The translations under genes and the position numbers were made by a program. A DNA stretch of 64,000 bases from Rhodocollybia butyracea (lineage: Eukaryota > Basidiomycota > Agaricomycetes > Agaricales > Omphalotaceae): positions 806,001 through 870,000 of the forward strand of contig JADNRY010000003.1 in the NCBI GenBank assembly GCA_015501585.1. Direction: 5' to 3'. This document shows, in pieces, positions 14,882-25,600 of the stretch. Every line of letters starts with the position of its first letter. Position 1 is the first letter of the stretch. The notes beneath the pieces are model-generated. The model saw only the letters and a list, made by a program, of their open reading frames with translations. It searched no databases and was not told where the DNA came from.

Positions 14882-15087
14882 TATCAAGGTAATATCACTC
14901 TGGTACAGAGAGAGAGACGATAGGATTTATTAGTCCATGTAATACAATCAATGTTAATGATATACAAGTCCACATACCTGGTACAGAGAGAGAGACGATA
15001 GGGGCTCCTCTCTGACCAGGAAGGTAATATTAACTGAAACGGGTAATCAACCCTTATTTGGCTACGGCGCTAGGTCATCGCTCAACA
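14882..15087 (-). repeat. 3' LTR of the copia element
   Basis: 206 bp, begins TGTTGAGCGATGACC and ends CCTTGATA on the minus strand. It contains two copies of CTGGTACAGAGAGAGAGACG (plus-strand reading), near 14901 and 14978. The last codons of pol run into this LTR. Confidence 0.95.
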
Positions 15088-18000
15088 CCCCCCCTTGACT
15101 GGCGTCGAGGCCAAGTAGTTTGACCCATTGACGGTGTAGGATGCGGTGGAGTGGCTTGGTGAATATATCGGCGATGTTTTCCTTGTTGGAAATATAGACA
15201 ACGTCCACGAGGCGGTTAGTTATACAGTCGCGAATAAAGTGCTCGCGAATTGAGATGTGTTTCATCTTACTGTGGGCGTGCGGGTCGTGTGTACATGCGA
15301 TGGTCCCTTGGTTATCGCAGAAGATAGTAGTTGGTAGATATTGTGGGAAACCGAGTTCAGTGAAGAGATTCCTGAACCACAAAACTTCTCTAGCGCAGTG
15401 AGTTGTTGCTAAGTATTCTGCTTCGCAAGATGATAGGGCGACAACAGATTGCTGTTTCGAGCTCCACGAGAGGGGGGAACCGTTCATTGTGATCACGAAA
15501 CCGGAAACCGATTTCCTTTCATCGCCCATTCCCCAGTCAGAGTCTGTCAAAGCACGGACGAGGGGATAGGAAGGGTTGTTTCTTCCAAGCCAAACTCCGT
15601 AATCCATGGTTCCCTTCAGATATCGTAATAGGTGCTTGGCGGCAGCGATGTGTGAAGGGCCGTAGTTGGACATGAATCGCGCTAATTCACGAACTGTGTA
15701 CGCGATGTCGGGTCGAGAGCAAGTAGAGAGATACATACATTTCCCGACGACAGCTGTGTAAGGAAAAGTTTTGACCTTTTGCGCATCTTCTGGAGTGAGT
15801 TCCTCGGTGTTAGGGAAGAGGCGACAGCCCGGATCCATGGGAGTTGCGACAGAATTGCAGTTTTCGTAGTGGAATTCGCGGAGAATAGACAGGGTGTAGG
15901 TGCTTTGATCGAGGTGAATGGTGCGGTTGGCTCAATCCCGAGGAATCCTACATCCAAGGTGGAAGTTGGGTTCACCGTTGTCAGTGATCTCAAAGAGAGA
16001 AGCAAGTTCATCTATAACGAGGTCAGATTCTGTGGTCGAGCTGGACCCGATGAGCATGTCATCGACGCTTGTCGCGAGTAGTGATTTATCTGTTCCTCGG
16101 TTGCGATAGTAAACGCTCCAATCGGATTCGGTCCTTTTAAATCCAATGGATGTTAGTTTTTTGTGTAATTCCAGATACCATTGACGTCCCGATTGTTTTA
16201 GCCCATATAGGCCTTTACGAAGATGCCAAAATCCTGATCCTAACATCGTTGGTTTGCGAAGGTAGATCTCTTCATCGAGAGGACCGTTGAGGTAGGCTGT
16301 TTTAACGTCGATCTGTCGTAACTCCCAGTCTTGTTCTGCAACAAGAGCGAGGAGTGTTCGAATTGACTCCCATCTGGCTACAGGGGCAAATGTGTAATTG
16401 AAGTCTTGTCCTGGTATCTGAGTGAACCCTTTGGCGTCGAGGCGTGCTTTGAATCTGGAAATAAGTCCGTCACGATCTCTTTTAATGCGGAGTACCCATT
16501 TGGAGCCGACGGCTTTCCTCCCAGGAGGTAACTCGTCGATTTCCTCGTAGACACCCTTGGCATTTAAGGATTCGAGTTCCTCGTGGATGGCAGCTAGCCA
16601 GTGGGACCAGTATATGGAGGATTCAGCGTGTTGAATAGTCTCTGGATCTTTCTCGTTGATATCATCAATTGGTTGTTGTAGTGCACTTCCGATGAATGTT
16701 TCTGTGGCGATGAAGGATTGGGCAAGAGGAGCAAATTCGTCAGGGTCGCATTCCACTTCTATTTCGTGTTCTTCATCGTCGAGAGCTAGGAGGTTGAGTA
16801 GAACAGTGTTGTGCCCTCCCTCGTCAGGGGACGCAGTCAAAGCATCGACGCGGTAGCGAGTTGGTAGATATCTCGGGCGTGTGGAGCGACGGGGAGTGAA
16901 ATCAGAAGTGCCGTCGGTCATTTCGACGTCAGGACTGTGATAAAGTTAGGGTAGTTCTTTGGAGAATATTTATGATCGCAACGTACTCTAGATGTTTGCC
17001 ACTGTGTGGTGCATCTGAGTCAGTTGTGTCTGGGGACAGCCTGTAGAACAGGTTATTGTCAATGCGAGTCCCTTTATAATTGTTAGGGTCACGTACTCAA
17101 GATGATTATCACCGTGCGGTGCATCAGAGTTGTTCGTGCCCAGGGACAGCCTGTTTAACAGGTTATTATGCTTGTCCCTTACAATACTATAACCACGTAC
17201 CGGTGATTCAAGCCAGTGTGGATTGGGTCATCGGGTTCGATGGTTAGAGGAGAATGCCTGTGATACAGGTTAGGATAAATGTTTCCGAATGAGTATTGAC
17301 GTACTCAGGAAGAGGGTTAGGATCATCGCTGAATGAGATGTCATCCCATAAGATTTCGGAGAGAGGAGGTGACGGAAGATGTTCAGGAAATCCGTGGAAG
17401 TCGACGTCTTGTCGGGAACGGATGGATTTTGAAGAAGGAAACCAAATAAGGTAGCCCTTAGAATCCTTAGCGTATCTAACGAATCTTCCCTCTTCTCCTC
17501 TAGGCTCCAATTTATTAATATGATCGGAGTCTGTTTTCCTTGCGGTAACAAGAGCGCCGAAAGGTCGAAGATGAGAGAGGTCAGGTCTCTTGCGATACCA
17601 ACCTCGGAAAGGAGTGAAATCGGGTGGCAGGGAGAAGTGTGGAACACGATTTTTGATATGTACACTGGCTTGTGTACTTAGTGGCCAGAACCAGTTCGTC
17701 ATCTGGCAGTCGACGAGCATTGCTCTGGACATGGACTCGATGATTTGATTTGCTTGTTCTGCGACTCCATTTTGTTGTGAGGCATCGGGGATGGTTTTCT
17801 CGTATGAGATACCTTCAGCTTCGCAATAGCTTTTGAATTGCCCCTCTACAAGTTCCGGAGTGTTGTCTACACGAAGGAAGACAATAGGATAACCAAGTTG
17901 TTTTTCAGCGGCAGCACAAAAGATAGTGAAAGTTTTAAGGGCTTCGGATTTGTGTTTTAGAAAGAAAATAACGATAAAGCGACTGAAGTCGTCAATGAAA

Positions 18001-18343
18001 GTGATGAAGTAGCGGAAGCCTCCATATCCAACAGGAAAGGGGCCACAAATGTCGGAGTGAATATGAAAGAGAGGGCGGTCTGCGCGATTGGAAGCTTTTC
18101 GAGGGAACTTGAGTCGTTTTATGTTGGCAAGGGCACAGATTTGACAGTGTTCGACTCTAACACTGTCAATATCCGGTGGAAGTCCGGTGGTTGCTTTCCG
18201 GAGCCCTTTAACGTCTATATGGCCTATTAGACGGTGGTAAAACCCAACTTCCTCATGTCCTCGGTATCTGTCCTCGGTCCGAATAGCGTAGTGATTGACG
18301 GGACCATTGATGCAATCAAGTTTGATTGCGGAGTAGGTTCCTG
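15062..18343 (-). CDS. pol: Copia Pol (integrase, RT, RNase H) with four putative introns and a TGA
   Basis: The -1 frame opens near 18343. Integrase shows H-H (YHRLIGHID), C-C (CQIC) and the catalytic core (HSDICGPF, VDNTPEL, NGVAEQANQIIE). The ORF continues into RT only if introns 17258-17304, 17151-17200, 17041-17096 and 16935-16986 are removed; all are GTACGT...AG with CTAAC or ATAAC branch-like sites. Exons A-C (57, 54 and 54 nt) join in frame. RT carries KWVLRIKRDRDG, RQIDVKTAYLNG and SVDDMLIGS; RNase H has DSDWGMGDERKSVSGF and SSCEAEYLA. A TGA at 15932-15934 interrupts RT (PRD-stop-ANRTIHL), most simply a CGA to TGA change. Without splicing, translation would end at 17244, just after integrase. 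Confidence 0.88.
15088..15096 (-). other. Polypurine tract
   Basis: The coding strand reads AAGGGGGGG directly before the 3' LTR, the expected place for plus-strand DNA priming. Confidence 0.75.
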
Positions 18344-20089
18344 ATCAAAGGGCGGTGGCATCGGAGATACGGACATCTTGTAGAGATCCTTGACGATGCT
18401 TCCGCTGGCGAAAGGTTCACCTGCCGATGTTAAATAGACGATGTTGCCTTCACCTGTTCTTGTATGAACACCCTTTCTATCCAGTCTGGAGCCGGAAATT
18501 AGATTGCATCTGGCAGTTGGAATGTGGAGGACATTTGATATAGAGAAGACGCGAGAAGACCCGTTATGGTGAGCGTTGAGAACAATTTTTCCTTTTCCGA
18601 CAGCTACAGCCGTGAGATTTGAACCAAAACCGGAGACAGTAAGCGGGTCGTTAAAGGTGACATAGTCATGGAAGAGGGAACGGCTATGGAATATATGGCG
18701 AGAGGCGCCAGTGTCGTGGTTGACACTGTCGTCGTGAATGCATGTGTCGCTGAGTGCAATGACATTAACAAAAATGTCTTCGTTGTCCTCGATGTCGTCC
18801 TCATCAAAGTCCATAGCGTCCAGCATGTAGATCAAAGGTTGTAAGTTTCTGTTGACTTCCTCGTCACTATCATTTGACAGTTGTACTGCTCCAGCGAAAC
18901 GATTCGCTGAGTCCATATCATAGTCTTCACCTTGTTTCAGTTCCTTCCTTTGAGCTAGAATTCTTGCTTCTGGTGAGAGGTGGATATCTCTTCTTCCACC
19001 GTAATTTGAAGGATATTTCCTGACTTTTCCTCCTTTATAGGCACAGCAGTTGTCTAAAGTGTGACCAATGGGTGTCTCACAGTACGGATTATCGCAGAAG
19101 AGTCCAGAGCGACGTTGACGTTGGTTTGGATTGTAAGGTGTAGGACGTCTATATTGACGTTGCTGTTTTCTGGTGTTGTTAGATGGAGCTATGCTGATTC
19201 GTTGCTCGAGGGGAACAGAAGCAGCGACGGCATAAGCGCTAGGAACAGCATCGGACGAAGAAGTAGCTTTACTCTTCCCTTTGCCAGATTTAACCAATGA
19301 GTTCATTGCCTTTACTGCAGGTGCAATTTTCTTGTCAATTTCTTCACTTTTGAGACGAGTGATAACGGTGGCTGAGGAAAGGGGTTTATTGGTACGTTGA
19401 GCTGTAGCAAGCATGCTTCGAAGCTCATCGCGGCAGTATCTCCATTTGTCGTCCTTTGACATATGCGTGATTAGCATTTTGGCGAATTCAGCGTCTGGCA
19501 TAAGAGTAGAATCGGAAGCGCGAAGCTTTGCATAGAGCTCGCTCATGGTCCGTAACCACTGGGCAGGATCGTCACCTGGATTGCATGCATTAGTACTGAT
19601 TTCTTGCTGGTAATCCAAGGCCATGAGACTGTTGTTGGGTTCGTATTCGTCACAGAGAGCTTCCCAAGCATCGTGAGCAGTTTTACAATGCGCGATGACA
19701 TAGGCCTTTTCAGTGGGGACGGCGTCGGTGATGAGAGCAAGGGTTTGTTCGTCGCCTTCAATCCAGGCACTGTTTATGCGATTCGCCATTGCTACTTGTT
19801 TCTCGTTTCCTTGCAAGTGAATATCGATGGGGTTACCGGAGGTGTCAGTTCCTTGAATTCTGCGAGCAGGCTGCAACGTCGGAATTGTTGGGGGATGATA
19901 GTCTTCACCTCCGATGTACTTCCAAAGTCTGGCAGCGGTCAATTTTATGGTAGACTTGAACTTGAACTCGCTGAAATTGTTTGTACCATCTTCTTTCTCT
20001 TTAATAGGAATTAGAGTAACCCGTTTCCAGTCCTGACAAGATTGTCCGTTATTGACTGAGTTATTATGAGAGTTTGTTGGTCTGGACAT
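18227..20089 (-). CDS. gag-pr: Copia Gag-protease ORF
   Basis: 620 codons from ATG at 20089. The N-terminal part is a UBN2-type Gag (AHDAWEALCDEYE, LDYQQEISTNACNPGD, QWLRTMSELYAKL). A zinc-knuckle-like CCHC cluster follows (CDNPYCETPIGHTLDNC, about residues 335-352), then an acidic linker and the aspartic protease with active site HDTGASRHIFHS (about residue 465). The reading continues through the start of the GAG-pre-integrase region (DLYKM) to a TAA at 18227. The integrase zinc finger lies in the -1 frame, so Gag-PR and Pol are not in one continuous frame. Whether this is programmed frameshifting or an indel is discussed under findings. Confidence 0.9.
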   Translation of the reverse strand: MSRPTNSHNNSVNNGQSCQDWKRVTLIPIKEKEDGTNNFSEFKFKSTIKLTAARLWKYIGGEDYHPPTIPTLQPARRIQGTDTSGNPIDIHLQGNEKQVAMANRINSAWIEGDEQTLALITDAVPTEKAYVIAHCKTAHDAWEALCDEYEPNNSLMALDYQQEISTNACNPGDDPAQWLRTMSELYAKLRASDSTLMPDAEFAKMLITHMSKDDKWRYCRDELRSMLATAQRTNKPLSSATVITRLKSEEIDKKIAPAVKAMNSLVKSGKGKSKATSSSDAVPSAYAVAASVPLEQRISIAPSNNTRKQQRQYRRPTPYNPNQRQRRSGLFCDNPYCETPIGHTLDNCCAYKGGKVRKYPSNYGGRRDIHLSPEARILAQRKELKQGEDYDMDSANRFAGAVQLSNDSDEEVNRNLQPLIYMLDAMDFDEDDIEDNEDIFVNVIALSDTCIHDDSVNHDTGASRHIFHSRSLFHDYVTFNDPLTVSGFGSNLTAVAVGKGKIVLNAHHNGSSRVFSISNVLHIPTARCNLISGSRLDRKGVHTRTGEGNIVYLTSAGEPFASGSIVKDLYKMSVSPMPPPFDQEPTPQSNLIASMVPSITTLFGPRTDTEDMRKLGFTTV

Positions 20090-20150
20090 GATGCGAAGAC
20101 TGGAAATAGATGATATGATATTGATTTCTTTGCAGTGTGTTTAGCACACG

Positions 20151-20162
20151 GGGCCCATAACC
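20151..20162 (-). other. Primer-binding site (initiator tRNA-Met anticodon region)
   Basis: Immediately next to the 5' LTR the coding strand reads GGTTATGGGCCC. This is complementary to the anticodon stem-loop of eukaryotic initiator tRNA-Met (GGGCCCAUAACC), the half-tRNA priming mode known from Drosophila copia, not the tRNA 3' end used by most retroelements. Confidence 0.8.
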
Positions 20163-20368
20163 TATCAAGGTAATATCACTCTGGTACAGAGAGAGAGACG
20201 ATAGGATTTATTAGTCCATGTAATACAATCAATGTTAATGATATACAAGTCCACATACCTGGTACAGAGAGAGAGACGATAGGGGCTCCTCTCTGACCAG
20301 GAAGGTAATATTAACTGAAACGGGTAATCAACCCTTATTTGGCTACGGCGCTAGGTCATCGCTCAACA
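20163..20368 (-). repeat. 5' LTR of the copia element
   Basis: 206 bp, by eye identical to the other LTR. It starts with TG on the coding strand but ends in TA rather than the usual CA. It should hold the element's promoter. Confidence 0.95.
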
Positions 20369-20481
20369 CAAACCCTGGCTGTAACACAGAGGGCTTTCCA
20401 GCTCTCACTGGATGGGACCCAGTGACTGGCGTCGGTTCTCCAAACTATCCAGCGATGAGAAAAGCATTGGGACTGTCATAG

Positions 20482-20662
20482 ATGAATGAGTTGGAGTGAG
20501 TTGGAGTAGTGCGTGCACACATGGACATGTTATCTGTAGCTTCATGATCAGGATTCATACTGCCAGAGGATTACACCTCAAAATTATGTAAATTACTGGA
20601 AAGTCCGAAGCATATTATAATACAATTATTGAGAATCACCAATACTTGTTTACACCCTCCAG
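20482..20662. other. 3' flank of the sedolisin gene and of the MYND gene
   Basis: A short AT-rich convergent spacer with no coding signal. Confidence 0.5.
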
Positions 20663-22152
20663 TTAGAAAGCAGTCTAGCCAAGAAGTATTTTTTGAGTTG
20701 TTCAAACAGTGAGTAACAGTGAATACACAATACTTACTTTTTCAAGGAATTTATAGTTTTTCACGTCCCAGTTTTCGAGTTCCTTCTTAGTCATATCATC
20801 ATGGCTGAAGAACATCGGTAATGTCAGCGCAATCTCAGAGCGCAAAGATAGCATCACAATGCATGCGACGCCTGGCTTTCCATTATGACTAGTCACTTTG
20901 TTCTTCTCCTTGCATGCTGCATATACAGCATCACCATTAGTCGAATCATAATCATTCCTTCGTGAATAATATTCTTCCCATGATGTCCGTTTTGTTGCGA
21001 GTGGGGTAAATCGGTAACGGCCCTTTTCGTCAGGAGCAGAGACCATCATGTCAACTTCGACACAATCCTGGCTTTTATGTCGGTTCGAGGGGTTATTCAG
21101 ATCAAGAGTATAGATGCAACAATATGTTAGGTATGAATGATGTTTCTTGGAGTGAAATGAGGTGAGCTTGAGCTATGTACGATGGGTACTCTTGACTTAC
21201 AGTCACCCAACGATACATTGCAATGGGAATATTCTTGTCATACAACCCCGAGGGAACCTAGATAAACTGAATATGACAGTAGACAGGAAAGGAAACCAAA
21301 AACACTTACACGAAGTGCCAAGTCTAGACAGTCCACCCAGCCCTCAGACTCAGGCAAATCCTCGAGCATACTCGTCTCGATGATCAAAGAAGAAGAGGTG
21401 ATAATAAGGCGGTTATCATCATCAACAGCTTTAACGGCATATATTGCAAGACCTCCAAGGACCGGGGCGCCTTTCCTCTGTTTAACAGTCAAGAGACCAT
21501 CTAGAATATGCTGGATTTGTTGACCTTGGCCTGCAAGACAGTCTCAGTCTCTTGTAAACAGATGAGGTAAAGGAAACGGAAGTAAATGTACCTGCAAGAA
21601 GGCTCATCTGAAGAATGTCTTTGAATGTGTGGGAAGATGCTCCTCTGAAAGTGAAAACATAGGTGTTCCATTCGGTGGCATAGGCGTCGAGATTTACAAT
21701 TATTCCATGGGTGCGATGTTTTTGTGGATCGCGCTTAAGGCCCATACAATGTAAGTAAACTTCAAGCTGCCATTGCCGATAAAGCTGGAGAAAGTCCTAA
21801 GCGATTGATGTAGGAAGCTCGAAGTGTGATTTTCACCGGCATCCACTTCCGCAATGACTCCGCGAGATTTTGCTGCTTGTCATCCAAGGATTTGACCATA
21901 TTTTCTGCAGCAGTGTTTGCACTGCAGATGGGTTTGTGTCTTTTGAAGTCTACCCGTTGGCATGCTCGACTGCAATAGCTTGCTCTGAGTGGTGATATCA
22001 GCTCAGAATCGATATCTCAGAGAGTATTCTATTTACCTCTTGCAGCTCCCGCAGGTTCGCATTTTCCCTAGTTCCTTCGATGTTTTGAGACATTGCTGGT
22101 TTTGACAGCTCTGGTAGCGGTGACCATCTGGAATATCTGTACGCGGATCCAT
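20663..22152 (-). CDS. MYND-type zinc finger protein of unknown function
   Basis: Seven exons (22037-22152, 21837-21984, 21592-21796, 21310-21530, 21201-21257, 20738-21067, 20663-20674) sum to exactly 363 codons. The MYND finger is at the very N-terminus and split by intron 1: SCQNQQC, then CGSCKR-ASYCSRACQRVDFKRHKPIC. MYND fingers usually bind proline-rich partners. Behind it is DFLQLYRQWQLEVYLHCMGL and a region (THGIIVNLDAYATEWNTY; GWVDCLDLALR) that resembles the generic fungal MYND-protein C-terminus, without an enzymatic motif such as SET. The 12-nt last exon and the 133-nt intron 5 are my least certain calls. No indel is needed to read it. Confidence 0.78.
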
Positions 22153-22625
22153 GAAAGTAGGCAAGAGAAAAAAAAAGTTGAATAAACAGAGAAGCAAAGC
22201 AAAACGGTGATCGACGATTTAGGGCAGGCCTCGTCGCGTGAGTTTGGAATGGGCGCCATTTCGATGAGCCATTTATTTATTATTCAAAAAATCGAAAGAA
22301 AATTATTTGCGAGGGTGTAATTCGAAAAGAAGGAAGGAAGGGAGTGCGACCTACGAGGTGCTCACAATAACAGTACTCTCTAGGGTACTTTCATTTGCGT
22401 GTGGGCAGGGAGGTGTTGAACTAGAATAAGCTACGACGTCCACTAAGTATGTTTGTGAAACACTTCTTGGAAACCCTTCGCGTTTGTACACTCGAAAACG
22501 TGTCGTGAAGTTAACAAGGACAAATCCAGGATTATGATATATGTTATAGTAAGGGTATCATCCAAATAAGATCGTGCGCTACATAAAAAATACAACATGA
22601 AGCATTACTCTGACCAAAATACAAA
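22153..22625. other. Spacer between the MYND gene and the CSC1-type gene
   Basis: MYND promoter and CSC1 3' flank. There is no gene that I can support. Confidence 0.45.
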
Positions 22626-25600
22626 TCATTCTGTCTTCTTAAACATCCATTTAGTAAACCAGGACTTGGACTGCTTATCCACTTCAGCCTGCTCTTCTTC
22701 CAGCCTCTGCTCAAGGGCATGTTTTTCTTCAGCAAGAATCTCATGGTAGATCGCACGGTTTGCTGAGATATTAGTAGACCTTTGAGTGTCGGAGGAGATT
22801 CTGAAGGAGGAGGTGTGCCATCACCAGGTCAAGCTGGGCATGAGCGTCAGGTCGAGCCGCTGGGTCGATATCATCGGAGCGAGAGGGTTGCGTAGGGGTT
22901 CGTGAAATACGGACATAATGGAATTCTGTGTTGGTGCTTTTGGTCGAGCTGGCGCGTCTGAAGCAGAACGAGATCTCGGAGCATATCTCGACGAGCTGGG
23001 CCGCTGCTGTGAACCAAGGCTAGCGAAAGACGATTTGGAAGTAGCCCGACGGAATGTCGAAGGCCGTCGGGATCGTGCGACCAGTTCAATGTCGTCTTTC
23101 GATTCCGCTCGCTTGGCCAGAATCTCTGGGAGATTGATATTTTCCGTGCCATCAACTTCAGGTTCGGACGTTGAACTTAACGCCTCGCTTAGTATTGAGG
23201 CAGCACCATCGGCGGAAAACGGATGAGGCGTATTCTGGAAGGGTCAAGCGAGAGCTCGGATACATCGGTAGGCGCTTTAGTTTCACCCGAAACACCCATC
23301 CATGTCCCCAGCTGACCGGCCGCAGGATCAACGGAAATAGCAACCTTGAGATTTACGGTGTCGTCGAGGTCGAGGGTGCCACAAGGATCGCGAGGAAGCC
23401 ATAAAACATTGCTGATGGCTCGCGTATAAAATGGGTTGTCGTAAGGGAGTCTCCTGTTGATTGGTCGTCCCAGGAAAGTGGTGGAGGATGAGGGTTACAG
23501 GCCAAGATTGTCGTGGGCAATGGCAGATAATACGGCGGTAGGAGCATGGTCAGGGTCCCCAGGAGAGCGACAGCGGTATTGGGCATGGACATTAAACGTG
23601 AAAACGTAGGCCTGGACTCGGAGAAAGGAATAGGTGCTCGATGGGCAATATTGCGGGATGCTGACGAATGGTGGCATAGGATGATGAAACCCATTCAGGG
23701 ATACGCAGTAAAATCTTAGACGAGCTAGACCGGGATCGTGAACCAAGTTCTCCTGATGCTCAATTGCATTCATTGCTTCTGTCAGTCCTACTGGCCTCTC
23801 TCCTTCCACCGGAACATCATCTGAAAGGTATGTTACATTACACATCAGTTTAGCTTCGCGTACATCGTCGTTTTCAAACTGAGCTCGACATATTCGAGTT
23901 ATACTGTAACGGGTCATTCAGCACCGGGAATTAGGACGACGTCGATCTGTTATACGTACATATTTTGACTACAATGGTAAAAACCATGAGGAAAGCCGAG
24001 AGTCCAACGTTGACAGACTTCTTGAGGACAACCATGTAGGCTAGGAACACGGTCTTTTCGATCTGTCAGAAAATCCGAACAAGCTAGGAACCTGAAGGAT
24101 AGTCATACCTGAGCCAGAACGAGCCCTGCAGCACAAATGATGAGTCTCGGTAAAAGATGTGAACGATGAAACCTACCATCCAATGAATACCGGATAGCTC
24201 GTATCAATATCACCTGGCCATTACCCTCATAATTTTTGGCATATACATGAATCAGCTACGCACGCCATTAGTTTGCAGCTCTAAAAATTTGGCACTGAAA
24301 ACATACATGATTCTTGACGACGCCTGATACAACGTTAGCAAATTCGTGAGATGCACCCAAGATCACTAGGAAGACTCACCAGACTCAATAAAGAAGTAAA
24401 ATAGACCAAAGGGTATCACCAGAGGATTGAGCACAGAGAAAACCAGCAGCACATGTATCACCAACAGATGAGTCGGTAGCCAATCTATATCAAAATGAAC
24501 ATGAGGTAAGACAGGAGTCTCAGGTTAGACATACAGTAGTAGTTAAAAGTACGGGGACGTATCCCAACGGCTCGCCGACGCCTAAATATAAATTAGCCTT
24601 AATCGCAAACCACTGAAATTGATGCATACGGGGTGACTTGGCGTGTCGTACTCGGGTACATGATGAGTGGAAGCTGAGGAAGTTATCAGCAGTTATCGTA
24701 GGCAGATGGTCGGATCCTTACTCCAACTGCAATGAAAAAATCAGGGTACGTCATATTCAATAAGGAGATAAATACATACACATAGCGATCTCAAATCCTC
24801 CGTGCATAGCAGTCGTGAAGATCACTGGATAAATCATCCGTTAGCAGGGCTTCGTGACCTTTCATACGGTGAGGTGACTACTTACACCAACCAACGTAGA
24901 ATGGCCCGCTGTAGGGAAACTCGAAGCCACGGTGGTCAGCACGTCGCCCGCACTAGATGCTCCGACGAGTCCAGGATGGACTGCAGAGCGACGGTGCCAA
25001 CACAGAAAAATACTAAAACGTTGACGACAAGAAACTTGTAGTATCGGGTCATTATGCGGTCGTGAAGAGCAGAAAGAGTCGTTATCGTGTGTGCTTTTTT
25101 ACCGATCAGGAGAAGGATGAGAGGTATGAGTAGAGCGAGCAAGGAGACGAGAAGAGTGGGAAGGAAAGATTGAATGACTTCTTCCTCCCATGGGTGGCTG
25201 TCGAGGTAGGTTTTCTTGAAACGGGCAAGGAGAAGAGTCAGATGCAATTAGGATCAGATATGAAAAGGCTCACCAGCTTGGGCCAAAAAGTCGAGATGTT
25301 CTGGATCGAAACCAGACCGACTAACAAGGAGACAGGAAACAACCAGAAAATCGTAAAGGCCAGACACCAACGCTCACAACCCAATCTTTGACCAGCTAGA
25401 TTTTTAAAGAGTGTTCAGTCACTACGAAAACACCAAAATATCAGACGACATCACCTCGGCATTGAATGGACTTTTCATCACTCGATGCCAATCCAAATCT
25501 TGATACTGAGGCGCCATCGTTACCAGACAGGTCAAAGGGTTATTCGGATGAACCGTAAGGTACTTGCAAGCCTTCCTCGCATCTTCCGGGTCGGCAAAAG

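Larger units (their letters stand above)
14882..20368 (-). mobile_element. Full-length Ty1/copia LTR retrotransposon
   Basis: A 5487-bp element in the last exon of the sedolisin gene, coding on the minus strand. The two 206-bp LTRs (14882-15087 and 20163-20368) look identical by eye, and the insert is bounded by a 5-bp duplication CAAAC (14877-14881 and 20369-20373). Domain order is Gag, protease, integrase, RT, RNase H, which defines the copia rather than the gypsy superfamily. It carries a tRNA-Met-type primer site, a G-run polypurine tract, four putative introns in pol, one frame change and one in-frame TGA. Identical LTRs mean recent insertion, yet the TGA at 15932-15934 suggests this copy is not fully functional. 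Confidence 0.95.
12835..20481 (+). pseudogene. Sedolisin (peptidase S53, tripeptidyl-peptidase type), broken by a copia element
   Basis: S53 sedolisins are secreted or vacuolar acid serine-carboxyl peptidases made with a pro-domain. Exons: 12835-13119, 13175-13440, 13500-13770, 13824-13946, 14009-14023, 14073-14404, about 14532-14820, then 14872-14881 joined across the element to 20374-20481. The pro-domain (PSHEKYGQWLSQED), the Glu/Asp pair (EA.LD, with Asp on the 15-nt exon NLDIQ), Asp in ATGDGGV and Ser in AGTSASSP are visible. Removing the element and one CAAAC copy gives the normal ending SGSNPGCNTEGFPALTGWDP. Between PTCPY and AVATYL some 35-40 conserved residues are absent, so the gene may have been defective before the insertion. 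A hydrophobic stretch at residues 10-27 could be a signal peptide. Confidence 0.88.

Noticed and set aside
14882..20368. Short plus-strand open frames inside the copia element
   Set aside because: They are antisense shadows of gag and pol.
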